Assembly: GCA_031213475.1 (NCBI GenBank)
Contig: JARUPZ010000012.1
Coordinates: 6,174,878-6,238,877 of the forward strand
Length of the DNA stretch: 64,000 nucleotides
Reading direction: 5' to 3'
Origin: Nereocystis luetkeana
Taxonomy: Eukaryota > Sar > Phaeophyceae > Laminariales > Laminariaceae
A model generated the notes under the pieces. That model did no database searches, had not been told where the DNA came from, and was given only the letters and a program-made list of their open reading frames with translations. The position numbers were made by a program, and so were the translations under genes. Below, in pieces: positions 29,501 to 39,075 of this stretch. Position 1 is the first letter of the stretch; each line of letters starts with the position of its first letter.

Positions 29501-32500
29501 CCAAAACGACGGCTGCGAACAGTTTATTTTCTTGATTCGGTGCACAAGCCGCCTAAACTTGCCTTGTCGTGCATCACGCAATCGCGCGGGCGCGATGTTA
29601 TGGTGAAAAGTCTAAAAATATGTACGATGGGGGCGATGGTTGACGGTTTCCCTCTTGAAAAACTGCTGCGAACATTTTCGGACCCACTACGTACAGGATA
29701 TCGGAAAGTGGCACTAGTTCATCGACATGAAAAATTGACCGTGCAATGCTGAATTACGATCCGTTGTATAGCTGTAAAGCCAAGGCACAAGCTGTTGGGT
29801 GATAGTAACGCGGAACCACCGTAGATAGCATATCAACAACCTAGCGTCTTCTTGCTGGAAGCCGGGGAGGCTCCCCCCGCGACATCCTTGCCGCTGCTGT
29901 CTGCCGGACCAGCAGCAACTTTTACTTTCTTGCGCGCGGGAACGGCTCCTTTGGCTTGGACCGCCTCCGGCGCACTGGAAGTACCTGCGCCGGCAGCACC
30001 CACACCCCCGTCATTGGCCTTCGGATTTTCCACAGGCGCTGATGCCTCTTCGACGAAGTTATCGCTATCCTCTTCCTCCGATTCTCCACTGATGCTGCTG
30101 CTGCTGTTGAAGCCGGAGCCTGCAGAGTCTTCGCCGTCGTCGCTGATGCTGTCCGCATCGCTTTCGAGGACCTTTTGCCCAGACGCCTCTGAAGTTCAGC
30201 GGGGTTCTCAGCAATATCCCCCCCCCCGCCAGCAATTCGGTTTACTGAGAGACCGCGCCAGGATCGCTCGCCTCCTGGTGCCGCGTGACGACGCATACTG
30301 CTCTGTTCCGTGCGCGTCCCGTTCAGCGTTGAATAATGCTATCAATAGTTGATGGTTTGTGTGGTTGATATGTGTGAGTGTGTGGTTTCAAAGGGTTTCC
30401 TAAATATATTGTCCAGGCATACCGGAAACACCAATAACCAGCGGGTACCCGAAAACCCGCGGCTACCCTGGTACCCGGTTCCCGACGACACAATTATCCG
30501 CAGGCTCCGAAACCCGCTGGTTTCCAGCTCGGACCGTACCCATCGAACGGGTAGGACCCGTCCGGGCATACCAGCCGGGTACCCGGGTAATTGAAGTCAG
30601 GGTCCTACCTTCGGTAGGCAGGCAGAGTAGAAGGAAAACAGAGTTTTTCGAAGCCAAGGGGAGGCCCAGCCGGCTGGGTGTTGAAGGAATCGTCGTACCA
30701 TGTTGATGTTGACGTTGATGTCATATTGGTATTGGTGTTCATATTGATGTTGCTGTTGATATTGATGTTGATGTTCATATTTATATCGATCCTTATACTT
30801 TGACACTCATACTGATGTTGCCAATGACATTAATACTAATGGTAGTGACATTGACGTTGATCTTGGCATCGATATTGAAATTGGTGTTCTACTGATACTG
30901 ATATTCGTACTGACAACGATATTGATACTGACAATATACCGATATTGAAATTGCTATTGGTACTGATACTGGTATTCGTACTGACACTTGGTACTGATAC
31001 TGGTATTCGTACTGACACCGATATTGATATTTACTATTCATCGATATTGAAATTGCTACTGATACTCATACTGATACTCATACTGACACCGATAATTATA
31101 TTGACAATACATCGATATTGAAATTGGTCTTGATCTTGATACTGATATTGATAATGACACCGATGTTGATATTGGCATGACATCGATATTGAAATTGATA
31201 CTGATACTGATACTGATACTAATACTGACACCGATAATTATATTGGCGATACATCGATATTAAAATTGGTATTGATCTTGACACTGATATTGATAGTGAC
31301 ACCGATATTGATATTGACGAGACATCGATCTTGAAATTGATACTGATATTTCGACCATATAGGTACTGCCGGTGAGCTTCTTCGAGCGCGCCAACAACGC
31401 CTTCTTCAACTCCGTCGTGGTCTTCGATGCGGACGGAAGCCGGTTGGGTCTCTACCGCAAAAGTCATATACCGGACGGACCGGGCTACCAGGTGCGGGTT
31501 GCGTATGGTTACGCCGCGTGGAGCCGCGCAAGAGACGTTTGACGATAAGCCGTTTTCGGTTTTCGGTTTTCACACTGTAATACGTCCCCCCTTTTTTTTG
31601 CAAGCAATAAGTATCTGCAGTAGTTTGTTGTTTAGCTATTGGAAGAAACGTTTCAGCTCGTTTTCCAATAGTTGTCCTTTTGCTACTGGGACACACTATC
31701 CAGTTATAATTTCAAGTGGTTCGTCCTTGTCCTACTGGAAGAAAGGATCCAACTCCATTCCAGTAGTGTGTTGTTTTGCTGCTCAAAAAGTGGATCGCCC
31801 TTTATCTACTGATAGGGACGGTTCAACTCTTTTGCAAGTAGTTTGTCCTTTGACTACTGGAACAAACGATCCAGCTGTGATTCCAGGTGGTGTGTCCTTT
31901 TCCTACTGGAAGAAACGATCCGACGCTGTTCCTTGTAGTTGGTCATTTTGCTTCTCGAAAAGTTATTTGTCCTGCAGTTACATTTCGTCATCGCTTTGGC
32001 TCGCATGTAGCGTGGGAGTAGTGAGGCCTCCTGCTGCGATCAGCTCGAGACTCCCACCCAGGGCTAGTGCCCACGCGTTGATTGGACCGCAACCAACGCG
32101 GTACCTCGTCGCAGAAATTAGTTGCTCCTGTAAAATAGACACTACACACCAACAAACAGAAACCGATGTCGTTTGTCGGCGTATCTCGCGCACATCGGTG
32201 GGTGGACGGGATGGTCTGTACCCTCTGACCGTGACGTACTTTGTCGTGCTGTCGTAGACCGCTGAGGGAGCAATCGCCCTTTCGTTTTCCCCCATTTTTC
32301 TTCCGGCAGGCTTTTCCCAGTCTGGGGATGCTATTGCTTTTCCCAGTCTGGGGATGCTATTGATGCGTCCCCGGATTTTGTTCGAAACTTTCTCCAGGAA
32401 CATTTTGTCGTCGCTTTTGCAGTATTAATAGTTTATAGTTTGGGAGTAGTGAGGCCTCTCTGCTACGGTATGAGATCACACCCATCCTTGCGGTCCCTTT

Positions 32501-35500
32501 CCTCTTTTCTCAATGCCGCAGTTGATGTATATCGTATTGCCCTTCTCGTGGATTTCCTTCCTTTCCCTTTTCTACCTAGACTAGCATATTGGCTTTTAGT
32601 GGGCTTGGCTTCAGTTGGCCCTCCTTTTCCAAGGAGTTTGTCGCTTTGCAACTGGAACAAATCGTGTACTGACAGTTCTGATTCCAAGTAGTGTGCTGTT
32701 GCCCTACTGGAAGAAACGATCCAACTATTTTACCATTCCGTAGTTTTGTCATTTTGCTACTCGAAAAGGCGTTTGTCCTTTGGCTACTGGAAGAAACGAT
32801 TTGACTCTTCTTCGGAGTAGGTTTGTCCTTCTGCTACTGGAAAAAGAACGATATCGCTCTAATTCCAAGTGGTGTGTCCTTGTCCTGTTGTAGAAGAAAC
32901 GGTTCAACTCCGTTCCATTTAGTATGCCCTTGTCTTCTTGGAAGAAAAAATGAAACTATTTTACGAGTGGATTGTCTTTTTGCGAGCTCCGATTACAATA
33001 TGTGAGCTCGGATCTTTCGGTTGGTAGGCTGTTTAGGTGTTTTGCTGCTTGTTGGGGTCAAGGTACGGGCGAAGACCCATCCCAACCCCTGACTCTAACC
33101 CTGACCCCAAACCGCAGCCAAGACGGGCCAAAACTGGCCATATATACGCGGCTGCGCCGCGTTTGCATCAAACCAGGATTTTTCTCAATCGCGGACGACG
33201 ATTCCGATGTGCAGACCGCGCTACGCTATTTTTAAGGTCAAAAACACCCCTGAAGGTCCGAGCTTGCAGATTGTAAAACGTACTCCTTTTTTGTCGAACC
33301 ATCTGTCGCTGGGACGGAGTTCCTATTTGCCACTGGGACGGGGCTCCTCAGTACCCGGCAGCAAAGCATCCCATTTGTGTTGTCGCACAACAAAAAATCG
33401 TTTGCACCCTGAGGACGTGGAATGGTTTTATCGGGTTGAAATCCCTTTTTTTCTTCTCTTAACAGAGTCAGTTTTGGGTGACGTACGGAACTCCTCAAGT
33501 TAGGAGCCCCAGAAAAATCCCAGAAAAAAATGGTGCTTCGTATCCCTGTCGTTGAACCCGTCTTTTTTTTTGTACACTCACGTACTCGTATTTATACTCT
33601 TTTTTTTCATCTTCCCGTTTTTTGTCTTCACCCTTCTTTTATCTCTCCCTCCTATTACGGGGGGGCATAGACAATAGGGCTAAATATTGTTAGTAAAAAT
33701 AGCGAAATATGTAGGTGTTTGTATGTACCGTAGGTCCTATTTAATATGGCCCCCCATAAAATAGCCGTAGCTCCGATCCGGGGTCAGAACGTAGGCTCTC
33801 CTCCCCCCTTCCCCACTGCTGTTCGCGCCTTCATTTCCAATCGGGAGAAGAAGGCTTGAGCCATTTCGTCTTGCCAAATTCAGAAAAATAAATAGGTACT
33901 TACTACGAGTATGATCCTTCATACCACTGTCACTCAAGCAAGTATATTGTTCCCTCTCGTCGACTCGCGCCGAATTTACCCCCTCATGTATATATCGTGT
34001 TAGGAAATATTAGCGCGAAGGGTGGGCGATGCTACTGCGCGGGTAGTCAAGCAGTAGCATACTGGTGTGGACGGAAATGTAAAGACCGTTTAAATACATG
34101 TACACTTGGAAGGGTGAAGACCGATCGGTCCTTATTACATTTCCGTCCAAAATGGGTGAAATGTGGCGGGTTTTTTTTTTCCACCTGTCACATACATACG
34201 AGGTATGTATGTATGTACGTGCAGTAGAATCAGCACCCGTGGTTTCCCTCGGTTGGTTTGTTTTCGCGTTTCGTGTATGGGTGTTGGCTGGCTCGAAGTC
34301 CGACCGTTGTGTGTGATAAATGAGGCGCTCCACGGTAGAGGTTCACCCTAAAAACAATTAGGCTCCTGACTTGAGGAGCTCCAATCCATACTACCCGAAA
34401 ACTGACTTGAGCAGAAATCAAATTGCATCACGATGAATAATCCCATGGCCCAAGTAAGCGAAAAGGTCATTTTCCGAAAACAAAGATGGCATTCCGACGA
34501 TTTTGGGGTCTAGGAGCCCCGTCACCCAGAAAACATTTTGGGGGAAATGCGCTACCTCTATCGTAGAACGCGTCAAATGTGTCGCGGCGGTTGCGTGCTC
34601 ATGGAGTTTATTTACCCTGTACTACTCTAGACGGAAATGTAAGGACCGTTTGGTATTCATCTTCATGTTGAAACGATTCCTTATGTTTCCGTCGAGAGGG
34701 GTTGAGGTTTTAAGGTCCGTGACGTCTGCGCAGCATGTGCTCACTTTTTTTTTGCGAGAACGTAGTTCGTGTACCAGGTAATAGCAGTGGGTGCTACTCG
34801 TTACCAGGCCCCGGTGCTGACCGACCTACGATCTGGCGAACGCTGGCACGCTGGCCCGTTCGGCCGCGTACACGTGCAAATAGATCGATCGAAGGTGTCT
34901 TAACCCTTTCAGAACCGCAGTCCCGTTTTGGGGACAATCCAGTCAAAACCTAAGCAGTTAGCCCGCAAAACGAACTGCGGTGCTGAAAGGGTATTCATGA
35001 ATAATGTTTTGTGTGTGTGTTGTGTGTTTTTCACATTTTTTACGAACCGCCATTTCTACCCATCACCATCCAAAAGCATATTTCAGTTTCCGTGCTGATT
35101 GGTCATCCTACTGCAGAGAGGTACCAGCTTTCTGTCCCGGACACGATAAAGATTATCCATCGTCAATGGTTGGAGGTGGCCTCCACCGTCCGCGCGTACT
35201 GTTCAACACGTCGGACAAAATTACGGAATACCCGTCTTAGGACTGCAGTCCCGTTTTGGGGGCAATCAACTTGAAAATTGGGTGGTTTTGTCCCCCAAAA
35301 CGAGACCGCAGTTTTGCCTGAGAGGGTTAGTGATCCGAATATTTTTGGGTGACGTATACACTTGTGATATGGACCATCCATGATATCATATAGCTCGTTT
35401 TTCCACCTGGTGGAAGCCGTTCAATCGGCGTGGTCTACTGTACCTAGCACCATGCTGCCCGTGGGTTGGATGTGCACTTATTTCTTATTTACAGATCGTG

Positions 35501-35703
35501 CACACCTAGTCGCAACGGCAGATACAGCAGCAGCAGTCGGTCAGGATCTGCATACAGTATTCCGGGGGGCCATAGTAAATAGGACCAAATATTGTTGGTA
35601 AAAATAGGGAAGTACATAGGTTTTTTGTGTGTACCGTAGGTCCTGTTAACTATGGTTCCCCGTATTGGATGCTTTCGTAGATCGTGATCGTCCGATGTGT
35701 GTA

Positions 35704-35734
<31 letters not shown>

Positions 35735-38517
35735 CACCCATCTTCTTCTCTCTCTCCTTCCAACTTGTAACTCAGATCCGGGGTCACATAGCAGGCTCTT
35801 CTCCCCCCTTCCCGCTACGGTACGTGCCTTCATTTTTATCGCGAGAAGATTTCAGTAATTTCTTCCCTCGTCGACTCGCATCGAATTGTGCCTACCCACG
35901 CTGCAAGGCGCTCTCAACAATTGATTCCTTTTTTATTTTTGCAAATAAAGTCAAAGCCCGACCCACCTGGGGCTCGAACCCAGGACTCAAACAAGTAGAA
36001 TTCGAGGTTAACCACTTGAACCACCGGGGCGACCGGCTATGCGTACGAGTACGACTACCTTTTGTTTTGTTTTCGCTCTCCAAACTCATCAGAACAACAG
36101 CAGAATGGAATAAAAAAAAAGTGGGGAAACAAAAATTGGGGGGAAAAGTGGGGGAAAAAATTCGGGAAAAAAAAATCGAGATCGCAAGTTACCTTAAAAA
36201 ATCCTGTTTGCAAGCTTGTAATACTTTTATGGAGATCAAACCGTGCTACGGGGTGTGTCTACATGTAGGTTTTAGGGTGGCCTAAAAACTTATTACCTCG
36301 TCCCTTTGTCACAACACGCCGCGCAGGAAAAGTTCTACTTCAGCCCGGGAGACACGGGCTTCAAGGTTTTCGATTCCCGTTACGGCAAGATCGGGGTGGC
36401 AATCTGCTGGGACCAGTGGTTCCCAGAGGCCGCTCGGGCGATGGCTTTACAAGGAGCGGAGGTGAGAGTTTTTGGACGACGGCACTGAGGGATGTTGTTT
36501 TGCGCTTGTTGCGGCGGTTATCGTTGTTGCAGAAACTACCCGTACGTTTGTCGTTGTCGTTGTGGTGGTTGTTGTTGTTATGCTTGCCAAACTGACAGCA
36601 GTGCGCAGCAGGAACGCCCGATATCGACCACCCATTGATACGTAAACAACCGCCGGAAGAAGAGGAAAATCAAGGCGATCCATGAAGGAAACCCATGTAC
36701 CTCATGTAACCCATGTACCAGGTATATGTATATATGTTTTATGTATGTGTACATGTATATATCATAGCTTAAGGCCTACTGCAACTGCTTTTGTGTTTCA
36801 CGTTTGCGCAGATCCTGCTCTACCCCACGGCCATCGGGTCGGAGCCTCAGGACCCCACCCTCAACTCCAGCGCGCACTGGAAGAGAGTCATGCAGGGACA
36901 CGCTGCGGTGGGTTTGAGGATGTACATGATGTTTACAGCATGTTTGACACATGTTTTTTGTTGATGTGGTTGACCTATTTTTGGTCGTCGAAACGGCTGC
37001 CACCCTCAGGTATTATGTACCCAGAGTCGTTTTGCCTTGGTCATGACCCGTGCTGCGATAGAGGTATACGATTAATAGTGGGGCTGGGCACTGACGCAGC
37101 ATGTACTGGCAGTAGTCATAAACTGATCGACGCAGCCAGTCTAGTGTACCGGCAGTAGTAATACATTGATCCACGTAGCCAGTATAGTCGTCAGTAGTTT
37201 TATCGTACGTAACGCCCAAGAAACACGCCATATTATATATAGTACGGAAACCCACTAAATGCGTTTCGGGAGCAGAGAGTAGAGACAGCATACTGCTGCA
37301 ATCCAGTGTACTGATTGATTTTGACGACATCACACCTGAATCAGCCAGGTAGCAGCCATACGAGTAATTAGTACCAGGTAGCATATTTTGGCCAAGACAT
37401 GTCTAACTGGCGGGGGTCCTCTCGCTAAGGAACTACCAGGTACCCAATATCGTTGATTCCTTTTTTGTTTTTTCCAGTATAATAATTCGAAATTCTATAC
37501 TAGAGGCCGAGCGTAAAGCGCCCTTTTAAAAATCAAAATCGTATTTTGGGGGACGTACATAAGGTAGGGACAGAGCTCCATAAGTTGGAGGAGCCTCAAA
37601 TTGCTACCCACGCCGTAGCACACGTCTGCTCGTGTATACAAAGTCTATGGCATCGGACTAGGGTGAGGTCAACGTCAATATGACGTGCAAGGGGATTCAT
37701 GGACGAAGTATGACGCGCAGCCTGCAAAAGATGGGTTGAATGAAGTTTCAGATTATCGCGATGCTGAGAGAGATCTTGGTAGTTTTTATGGATACAGCAG
37801 TTGGTACGTACGTGCAGTCAGTACACCTACAAACGAGTGTCAGTCTCGATCGAAGACGTGCACAAAAAAAAACAGGCTGGGAATGTAATTACCCGACGAT
37901 ACCATGTCGATGCAGTTACACTGAAGGTATTATTGATTTCACCCGATCAGAAATCCCGCCGGCTTGGGCCAGCACTCAGTCCTGCTTCTGGGTGTCCTGT
38001 GTTCTGTAATAATTGCCGTGAAGGGCCCTAAACTTTGAGCGTTACACACCGTTGTCGTGATTTTTTACTGTTTTACAAATTGCACCTACCCCCCCCCCCC
38101 CCCCCCCCTTACCCCTCCCCTGCAAACATTTCCGCAAACCCTCTCTTGTTTCCCATGATGAAGGCGAACTTGGTCCCCGTGGTCGCCTCGAACCGCATTG
38201 GCCGTGAAGAATTTTCCGGCACCCACATAACTTTCTACGGCAGCTCGTTCATCGCGGACCAAACCGGGGAAATTGTTTCGCGGTGCGCCTTCGTTCCGAG
38301 CCTCGGCCACGAGGACCGTGGGGCAGGGACGGGACCGGCGGCGACGGCGGCGGCTGGTGTGTCCGAGGGGGCGAAGAGGGGTGACGGCGAGTTTACGATG
38401 CACACATTCGACCTCGAAAGCATCCGACTCCAACGGGCCGAGTGGGGTTTGTTTCGAGACCGACGGCCATCTCTCTACCGACCGCTCTTGTCATTGGATG
38501 GGCGATCGACCGCATGA
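26180..38517 (+). CDS. CPA: N-carbamoylputrescine amidase (nitrilase superfamily), five exons
   Basis: Joined from 26180-26437, 31363-31491, 36327-36461, 36812-36907 and 38164-38517: 323 aa plus stop; introns of 4925, 4835, 350 and 1256 bp, all phase 0 and GT-AG. The enzyme hydrolyses N-carbamoylputrescine to putrescine, CO2 and ammonia, the last step of the agmatine route of polyamine synthesis, in the cytosol. The nitrilase triad is complete: E46 in LLQELFATQYFC, K119 in LYRKSHIPDGPGYQ, C156 in AICWDQWFPEAARAM. Family signatures follow: YPTAIGSEPQD, HWKRVMQGHAA, NLVPVVASNRIG, ITFYGSSFIA and the C-terminus WGLFRDRRPSLY. Length fits the roughly 300-residue family. The ATG is directly preceded by an in-frame TAG and gives the expected N-terminus without a transit peptide. 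Odd: an extra Gly/Ala-rich stretch of about 25 residues after GEIVSRC, and introns expanded by repeats. The 939-bp satellite starts about 560 bp past the stop. Confidence 0.93.
26470..26543. repeat. (CTG)n microsatellite
   Basis: Interrupted CTG tract starting about 32 bp after the donor of amidase exon 1. Confidence 0.93.
26860..26936. mobile_element. piggyBac-like MITE, short degenerate copy
   Basis: CTTTTTAGGACTCCAATGGC at the left and GTCCCCAAAACATGACTGCA..TTCTAAAAAA at the right; amidase intron 1. Confidence 0.6.
27872..27960 (+). pseudogene. Fragment of an acidic protein-coding repeat (copy 1)
   Basis: Encodes AEPDVEEDRGDVADSKPNNDE, resembling the peptide at 29065-29165. It is preceded by an in-frame stop and runs into poly-C, so it is a fragment. 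Family unknown. Confidence 0.35.
28075..28275 (+). repeat. Poly-C-tailed dispersed repeat, family 1
   Basis: CGGTTCTTAGAAGGATGCAG, GCCCGCCATTGTAGGGATGC, ACGACTACGGCCAATGCATG and GAGTACACTCCCCC; amidase intron 1. Confidence 0.72.
28844..29080. repeat. Long near-perfect palindrome with 6-nt loop
   Basis: Arms 28844-28958 and 28965-29080 are inverted copies (CGGACTCCGCGTGTT.. against ..AACACGCGGAGTCCG), centred on GCATTA, with a few mismatches. The left arm also has a diverged direct copy at about 28750-28843. The right arm reads through into an acidic peptide, AESDVEEE..DLADSTPNNDE. Confidence 0.85.
29171..29290. repeat. 60-bp direct duplication
   Basis: Two adjacent copies of CTTGACTTCGTCGACA..CCGT, differing at only a few positions. 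Confidence 0.85.
29833..30197 (-). CDS. Possible terminal exon of an acidic Ser/Ala-rich protein
   Basis: A minus-strand frame opens after CTTCAG (possible acceptor, with a TGA just upstream in frame) and runs to a TGA at 29833-29835. It encodes an acidic Ser-rich part (ESDADSISDDGEDSAGSG, SGESEEEDSDNFVEEASAP) followed by an Ala/Gly/Lys part (ARKKVKVAAGPADSSGKD) ending KKTLGC. The bias is typical of a low-complexity nuclear or chromatin-type tail, but no domain is visible. It lies inside amidase intron 1 on the opposite strand and between two GGGTACCCG-rich blocks, so it may be the remnant of a transposable element or retrocopy. Confidence 0.28.
30690..31355. repeat. Degenerate hexanucleotide minisatellite (GATATT/GATACT)
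   Basis: About 660 bp of interspersed TACTGA, TATTGA, GATATT and CATCGATATTGAAATTG units. Longer phrases such as CATCGATATTGAAATTG recur several times, pointing to higher-order duplication. It ends within about 10 bp of the acceptor of amidase exon 2. Confidence 0.85.
31363..31491 (+). CDS. CPA: Amidase exon 2
   Basis: 43 codons between an ATATAG acceptor and a GTGCGG donor. Encodes VLPVSFFERANNAFFNS and the catalytic-Lys motif YRKSHIPDGPGYQ. The acceptor abuts a hexanucleotide minisatellite and has a weak pyrimidine tract. Confidence 0.93.
31600..31975. repeat. CTACTGGAAGAAACG minisatellite, block 1
   Basis: About eight degenerate units of roughly 45-50 bp built on TCCTTTTGCTACTGGAAGAA, ACGATCCAACTC and TTCCAAGTAGT. 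Many units keep a multiple of three, so a long open frame with repeated SYWKK runs through by chance. Confidence 0.8.
32311..32362. repeat. 26-bp perfect tandem duplication
   Basis: CTTTTCCCAGTCTGGGGATG plus CTATTG occurs twice in direct succession. Confidence 0.95.
32620..32985. repeat. CTACTGGAAGAAACG minisatellite, block 2
   Basis: About seven more units of the same family, separated from block 1 by about 640 bp of non-repeat sequence that carries its own 26-bp duplication. Confidence 0.8.
33653..33763. mobile_element. TA-type palindromic MITE, diverged
   Basis: TATTACGGGGGGGCATAGAC start, AAATATTGTTAGTAAAAATA core, ATATGGCCCCCCATAAAATA end; amidase intron 2. Confidence 0.83.
34325..34572. 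mobile_element. About 250-bp inverted-repeat element, second copy (inverted)
   Basis: Begins GCGCTCCACGGTAGAGGTTC and ends CTACCTCTATCGTAGAACGC; shares GATGAATAATCCCATGG and GGCATTCCGACGAT with the copy at 21972-22223. Confidence 0.78.
34901..34993. mobile_element. piggyBac-like MITE
   Basis: TTAACCCTTTCAGAACCGCA start, GTCCCGTTTTGGGGACAATC inside, CTGCGGTGCTGAAAGGGTAT end; amidase intron 2. Confidence 0.8.
35231..35329. mobile_element. piggyBac-like MITE, degenerate ends
   Basis: GGACTGCAGTCCCGTTTTGG on the left, TTGTCCCCCAAAACGAGACC on the right; 240 bp from the copy at 34901. Confidence 0.72.
35558..35666. mobile_element. TA-type palindromic MITE
   Basis: TATTCCGGGGGGCCATAGTA start, CCAAATATTGTTGGTAAAAA core, ACTATGGTTCCCCGTATT end; amidase intron 2. 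Confidence 0.85.
35704..35732. repeat. (CTAT)n microsatellite
   Basis: About seven CTAT units in amidase intron 2. Confidence 0.95.
35738..35825 (+). repeat. Dispersed 85-bp repeat
   Basis: Partner of 3208-3295; shares TCTCTCTCCTTCCAACTTGT-type and ATCCGGGGTCACATAGCAGG segments. Confidence 0.75.
35957..36033 (-). repeat. tRNA-like sequence (pseudo-tRNA or SINE head)
   Basis: On the minus strand: CCGGTGGTTCAAGTGGTTAA (D-arm/A-box-like) and a perfect five-pair T arm CTGGG-TTCGAGC-CCCAG. The anticodon arm has a wrong loop size and the acceptor ends do not pair well, so it is not called a functional tRNA. In amidase intron 2. Confidence 0.45.
36327..36461 (+). CDS. CPA: Amidase exon 3
   Basis: 45 codons between a GCGCAG acceptor and a GTGAGA donor. 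Encodes EKFYFSPGDTGFKVF and the nucleophile motif GVAICWDQWFPEAAR. Confidence 0.95.
36812..36907 (+). CDS. CPA: Amidase exon 4
   Basis: 32 codons between a TGCGCAG acceptor and a GTGGGT donor. Encodes ILLYPTAIGSEPQD and HWKRVMQGHAA. Confidence 0.94.
36908..38163 (+). other. Amidase intron 4
   Basis: 1256 bp, mostly unique, with scattered TACCAGGTA motifs (37373, 37433), a piece of the inverted-repeat family end near 37548-37610 and a poly-C run at 38089-38108 before the acceptor. No gene was recognised. Confidence 0.6.
38164..38517 (+). CDS. CPA: Amidase exon 5 (C-terminus)
   Basis: 117 codons plus TGA after a GATGAAG acceptor; a poly-C run lies 56-75 nt upstream. Encodes ANLVPVVASNRIG through FRDRRPSLYRPLLSLDG, with a family-atypical Gly/Ala-rich insert (residues about 248-280). 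Confidence 0.92.
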   Translation, partial: ANLVPVVASNRIGREEFSGTHITFYGSSFIADQTGEIVSRCAFVPSLGHEDRGAGTGPAATAAAGVSEGAKRGDGEFTMHTFDLESIRLQRAEWGLFRDRRPSLYRPLLSLDGRSTA

Positions 38518-39075
38518 CCGCGGATCGAAAGCGTGACTCGACGAGAGTTTTTACGATTGGGTTGAGCCTTGGCTGCGTGAGAGTTTGCGGCAGTGTCGAC
38601 TTGTCGACGGACTCTCCTTGCGTGACTGGCTGGCTCGTGGTATAACGGCTGCAAGAGCGGGCGGTAGCGGTTCGAGTGTGTATTTTACTTCGATTCTTGA
38701 TGATTAATTACATTTCTTACTTGTTTCATGATTTTTTTTTTGCCGCATGGGGTGATTTGGGAAATCATCGAAGTGTTGGTTTGAAGCTGTTTTTTAGTCA
38801 GTTTCACTTCACGGGTTCGCAGATACTGAGCCCTGCTGTTGATAGGTATCGGGCGTGTGCTGCGGGAGGGGTACTGCTGCAGCGATGCGTGCTACGATAG
38901 AGGTAGTTTTTTTCGCCTTCCAAGGCAAATCTTTCTGACTGACCGAACTGCTCTTTAACCCTAAGTATCGCTGGAATGTCATTGGCGTTCTACGGTATTG
39001 TTTATGGTATCCTTAGGCTACGGGGTTGTTCATCTAACAAAAACAATTGAATGAGGTGCGCAGCGCTCCTCAAGT
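38518..39075. other. Amidase 3' flank before the satellite
   Basis: 558 bp after the stop codon; presumably 3' UTR and intergenic DNA. A terminal-repeat-like GCTACGATAGAGGTAG lies at 38889-38904, and GCTCCTCAAGTGAATAGCC-type sequence leads directly into the first satellite unit. No polyadenylation signal could be assigned. Confidence 0.5.
38885..38907. repeat. Solo terminal repeat of the GCGTTCTACGATAGAGG family
   Basis: GTGCTACGATAGAGGTAG closely matches the termini of the elements at 21972-22223 and 34325-34572. Its partner end was not found nearby. Confidence 0.5.

Larger units (their letters stand above)
26438..31362 (+). other. Amidase intron 1
   Basis: 4925 bp. In order: (CTG)n (26470-26543), a dispersed repeat piece (26590-26700), a degenerate piggyBac-like MITE (26860-26936), degenerate repeats of a CTGGAGGGTGC motif (27400-27730), a poly-C run (27976-27987), a poly-C-tailed repeat (28075-28275), acidic-peptide fragments and a long palindrome (28680-29165), a 60-bp direct duplication (29171-29290), GGGTACCCG-rich blocks (29320-29455, 30415-30600), an acidic minus-strand frame (29833-30197) and a hexanucleotide minisatellite (30690-31355). 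Confidence 0.7.
31492..36326 (+). other. Amidase intron 2
   Basis: 4835 bp. Contains two blocks of a CTACTGGAAGAAACG minisatellite (31600-31975, 32620-32985), a 26-bp tandem duplication (32311-32362), TA-type MITEs (33653-33763, 35558-35666), an inverted-repeat element (34325-34572), piggyBac-like MITEs (34901-34993, 35231-35329), a (CTAT)n run (35704-35732) and a tRNA-like sequence (35957-36033). Open frames here are readings of repeats. Confidence 0.7.

Noticed and set aside
31427-32257. 276-aa ORF overlapping amidase exon 2 and intron 2
   Set aside because: Another frame across the exon and then the minisatellite; splice phase and family homology support the amidase frame instead.
35957-36033. 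Functional tRNA gene on the minus strand
   Set aside because: Good T arm, but anticodon loop and acceptor stem are wrong; kept only as a tRNA-like repeat.
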